Shown here: positions 7,980 through 10,008 of the stretch, piece after piece
Numbering within the stretch: position 1 is the stretch's first letter
Layout of the letters: every line of letters starts with the position of its first letter
Source: Paramuribaculum sp.
GTDB taxonomy: Bacteria > Bacteroidota > Bacteroidia > Bacteroidales > Muribaculaceae
Direction: 5' to 3'
Length of the DNA: 10,008 nt
Assembly: GCA_029062075.1 (NCBI GenBank)
Contig: JAIDQW010000440.1
Location: 1-10,008, forward strand
Notes under the pieces: generated by a model
Database searches by the model: none
What the model saw: the letters and a program-made list of their open reading frames with translations, nothing else
Told to the model about the DNA's origin: nothing
Translations under genes and position numbers: made by a program

Positions 7980-8983
7980 TGGATAACCCCAAATATTCGG
8001 TAATAGTACCGGTTTATAACCGCAATGATGAAGTAGCTGATCTGCTGGCGAGCCTCGGCAGACAGACAGAACGAAATTTTGAAGTGATTCTTGTTGAGGA
8101 CGGCTCTACCGAGCCTTGCACAGATGCAGTTAACCGATTCGGCGACAATCTCAATTTGCAATACTACCATAAGAGCAACGAAGGCAGATCCATAGCCCGT
8201 AATTACGGTATTGAGCGCAGCCACGGTGATATGTTGATTTTTTTCGACAGCGACTGCGTTATACCGGAGGACTATTTTGAAAAACTCACCAAAGCTCTGG
8301 AATCACACCCTTTAGACTGTTTCGGTGGTCCTGATTCCGCTCACCAATCCTTCACACCGGTTCAGAAAGCCATAAATTTTGCCATGACCTCCTTTCTCAC
8401 AACCGGAGGAATACGCGGTGGCAAGGTGAGTATGGAAAAATTCACTCCGAGATCTTTCAACATGGGCTATACCCGGGAGGTCTATAACCGGACAGGTGGC
8501 TTCAGGGAAATGTTCTCCGAGGACATCGATATGAGTATGCGCATTCGCAACGCTGGATTCAAGATCGGACTCATCCGCGAAGCAGCCGTGTTTCACAAGC
8601 GCAGGGTAGATTTCAAAAAATTCCTTCGTCAGGTTTATGTATTCGGAATGTCCAGAATTACCCTCAAACTGCTGTATCCCGATTCCCTTAAACTTGTTCA
8701 TTCACTGCCCGCCGTGGCTGTTATAGCCGGGCTGGCGTGTGTACTCCTCGGCATATTCCTTTCCCCCTGGTGGTTACTTCCTATCGGCGTTTATCTCGCG
8801 GCAATATTTCTTTCCGCTCTCGCCGACACCAAATCACTTAAAATTGCCTGTCTTGCCGTACCCGCGAGCATAATCCAGATATGCGGCTACGGATGCGGGT
8901 TCCTCAAAGCATGGTTCACCAAGATTCTGCTGAGACGCGGCAGGAACATTCAGGAAGAGATTGAAATGCGTCGCGGTAAATGA
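7979..8983 (+). CDS. Membrane-anchored family 2 glycosyltransferase
   Basis: This GT-A fold enzyme transfers a sugar from a nucleotide donor to an unknown acceptor, probably a lipid-linked or surface glycan at the inner membrane. From the ATG at 7979 it has 334 residues. The N-terminal strand YSVIVPVYNR (6-15) and ILVEDGSTE (37-45) bind the nucleotide, NEGRSIARNYGI (67-78) is the typical GT2 helix, the metal-binding DxD is DSD (90-92), and the likely catalytic acidic pair is ED (181-182, SEDIDMSMRI). Three hydrophobic segments (about 242-262, 264-283, 288-307) and a basic tail form a membrane anchor. The TGATG at 7977-7981 overlaps the nspC stop and this start by one base. The GTG at 7973 is an alternative start that would add two residues. 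No glycan-cluster neighbours point to an acceptor, so the substrate is unknown. Confidence 0.88.
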   Translation: MDNPKYSVIVPVYNRNDEVADLLASLGRQTERNFEVILVEDGSTEPCTDAVNRFGDNLNLQYYHKSNEGRSIARNYGIERSHGDMLIFFDSDCVIPEDYFEKLTKALESHPLDCFGGPDSAHQSFTPVQKAINFAMTSFLTTGGIRGGKVSMEKFTPRSFNMGYTREVYNRTGGFREMFSEDIDMSMRIRNAGFKIGLIREAAVFHKRRVDFKKFLRQVYVFGMSRITLKLLYPDSLKLVHSLPAVAVIAGLACVLLGIFLSPWWLLPIGVYLAAIFLSALADTKSLKIACLAVPASIIQICGYGCGFLKAWFTKILLRRGRNIQEEIEMRRGK

Positions 8984-8990
8984 CAGCGGT

Positions 8991-9704
8991 ATGATTCAGG
9001 AAGATAAAGACATAGAGTTTACCGGCAGGATAGCAGACCTGAGCGAGGATGACCGCCCCCGCGAGAAAGCCATAAAAAACGATATCCGCTCTCTTAGCAA
9101 TGCCGAACTGCTTGCCATTATACTCGGAGGTGGTATGCAGGGTAAATCGGTGATGGATCTGAGCCGTGAGATGCTCAACAAGGCTCACAACAGCCTCTAC
9201 ACTCTGTCGTGTATGCGGATAAACGAAATGTGCAGAATCTTCAAAGGTGTCGGCCCGGCTAAGGCTGTGAGCCTTGCCGCTGCATTTGAGTTAGGCATCA
9301 GATGCCGCGATGAGAAAGCTAAGACCGCCAATACCGTAGGTGCCTCGATAGATGCATATAACTATATCCGGGGGCATCTTGAACGGCTTGACAGAGAGGA
9401 GTTCTGGATTCTGACCCTTACAAGAGCCAACCGCATAACAGCCGCCGAATGTGTGAGCCGTGGCGGTACATCCGCCACCGTTGTGGATGTCAAATTGCTA
9501 ATGAAAATGGCTGTTGACAGACTCGCATCAGGAATCATTGCCGTGCATAATCATCCGAGCGGTAATCTGCGCCCGAGCATAGAGGATGACAAACTCACCC
9601 GAAAAATCAAGGATGCCGCGCAGCTGCTTGACATGCGCTTGCTTGATCATCTTATAATAGGCTCTGACAGCTACTATTCCTACGCAGACGAGGGTGCTCT
9701 GTAA
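8991..9704 (+). CDS. radC: RadC family JAB/MPN-domain protein
   Basis: RadC carries an N-terminal helix-hairpin-helix-like region and a C-terminal JAMM metalloprotease-like domain. Its role is unsettled: the old DNA-repair assignment is in doubt, and the domain often appears in DNA-processing settings. Here DRPREKAI (21-28) and LSNAELLAIILGGG (35-48) are the family start, and FKGVGPAKA (84-92) is the hairpin motif. The metal site is intact as HNHPSGNLRPSIED (186-199), with His186, His188 and Asp199 as ligands and Glu137 upstream as the expected acid. Starting at the ATG at 8991 gives 237 residues, close to the usual 225-230, and a 7-base gap from the glycosyltransferase stop. A TTG at 8961 would add ten residues overlapping the previous gene and is less likely. 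Nothing mobile surrounds it, so this is the chromosomal type rather than the plasmid or phage variant. Confidence 0.93.
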   Translation: MIQEDKDIEFTGRIADLSEDDRPREKAIKNDIRSLSNAELLAIILGGGMQGKSVMDLSREMLNKAHNSLYTLSCMRINEMCRIFKGVGPAKAVSLAAAFELGIRCRDEKAKTANTVGASIDAYNYIRGHLERLDREEFWILTLTRANRITAAECVSRGGTSATVVDVKLLMKMAVDRLASGIIAVHNHPSGNLRPSIEDDKLTRKIKDAAQLLDMRLLDHLIIGSDSYYSYADEGAL

Positions 9705-9725
9705 CGGAATATCAGAAACGCACCC
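9692..9725. terminator. Possible hairpin spanning the convergent radC and DUF4421 stops
   Basis: GGGTGC (9692-9697) pairs perfectly with GCACCC (9720-9725), five of six pairs being G-C. Short extra pairing is possible inside (TCT 9698-9700 with AGA 9714-9716). It includes both stop codons, as a two-way terminator between converging genes might. No T-run follows on either strand, so it does not meet the usual intrinsic terminator pattern and may be coincidental coding sequence. Confidence 0.25.
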
Positions 9726-10008
9726 CGGTTATGAAAGATACCGAGGGGATATTGTTGAAAAATGAAAATCCTTTTGTGAGGTAGGAATGTCCCTCATAAT
9801 TAGCCATCACGGCAGCAAAAAGACTGCGGTGATTATACACAACAGCCCCCCTGACGAGAATATTCGCAGAAAACATGTCCTTTTTACCATCAGTAGTGCC
9901 TTCGTAAGAGTGCTTGTAGCCTATTGAGGGCAGCACGGTCAGGTTCATGAGCCACACGCGTGGTCTAAGCACCCAGTTGTGACCGTAGCCTGCAAGCACA
10001 TCATAGTC
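9712..10008 (-). CDS. DUF4421-like outer-membrane beta-barrel protein, C-terminal part
   Basis: The frame is open from the right edge of the window to a TGA at 9714-9712, giving the last 98 residues of a minus-strand protein whose start is outside. The visible part consists of alternating polar/hydrophobic strands rich in Tyr, Asn and Gly (DVLAGYGHNWVL, TVLPSIGYKHSY, ANILVRGAVVYN, SLFAAVMANYEG). It ends in ITGVRF, and a terminal Phe after a final strand is typical of outer-membrane barrels. The pattern of Gly-Tyr-Asn-Trp followed by Leu-Pro and a late Val-Tyr-Asn resembles the Bacteroidota family DUF4421, whose function is unknown. I recognise it by eye only, and other barrel families are possible. 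It converges on radC with a 7-base gap. The GTG at 9999 is not a credible start, because homologous strand sequence continues before it. Confidence 0.65.
   Translation of the reverse strand, partial: DYDVLAGYGHNWVLRPRVWLMNLTVLPSIGYKHSYEGTTDGKKDMFSANILVRGAVVYNHRSLFAAVMANYEGHSYLTKGFSFFNNIPSVSFITGVRF

Noticed and set aside
8961..8990. TTG at 8961 as radC start.
   Set aside because: It adds ten residues (ending VNDSG) not seen in the family and overlaps the glycosyltransferase gene. The ATG at 8991 fits both the usual length and the spacing.
8991..9704. RadC as a sign of a mobile element or phage-defence island.
   Set aside because: RadC-like genes do occur on such elements, but here the neighbours are housekeeping genes. 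I see no integrase, repeats, attachment site or composition shift.

Overview
The window looks like ordinary chromosomal DNA from a member of the Bacteroidota, most likely order Bacteroidales. The pointers are a perfect TAnnTTTG promoter box before the helicase gene, almost no Shine-Dalgarno sites, the NspC polyamine route, a long TrkH type, and a DUF4421-like outer-membrane protein at the right edge. Base composition is moderate and looks even throughout. I see no tRNA, rRNA, CRISPR array, insertion sequence or prophage gene. The family is not resolved from this sequence; a gut Bacteroidales (Bacteroidaceae/Muribaculaceae type) is a guess.

Layout: seven genes run left to right and one partial gene faces them from the right edge. 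(1) Bases 2-1852: a twin-ATPase ABC-F protein (Uup-like, with a C-terminal coiled coil). Its start lies outside the window and its frame is interrupted by a TAG at 29-31. (2) 1890-4465: a potassium uptake pair, a TrkH-type membrane subunit and a TrkA/KtrA-type RCK subunit 14 bases apart. (3) A 71-base gap with a weak AT-rich dyad and a Bacteroidota promoter box that sits almost on the next start codon. (4) 4537-9704: a tightly packed set of PcrA/UvrD helicase, carboxynorspermidine decarboxylase NspC, a membrane family 2 glycosyltransferase, and RadC. Its junctions are a 4-base overlap, a 1-base overlap and a 7-base gap, so co-transcription and translational coupling are likely even though the functions are unrelated. 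(5) 9712-10008, minus strand: the C-terminal end of a beta-barrel protein whose stop lies 7 bases from the radC stop.

The observation most worth checking is the TAG in the ABC-F gene. It falls on the aromatic A-loop residue that stacks on adenine in the first ATPase domain; the second domain of the same protein has Phe there. Everything downstream is intact. Either the sequence is wrong there, the gene has a very recent nonsense mutation, or the protein is made by an internal restart or readthrough. Secondary points are a possibly leaderless pcrA transcript, an extra four-helix N-terminal module on TrkH resembling an S1-S4 domain without gating arginines, and the coupling of DNA repair, polyamine and glycosyltransferase genes. 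I found no convincing undescribed multi-gene system.
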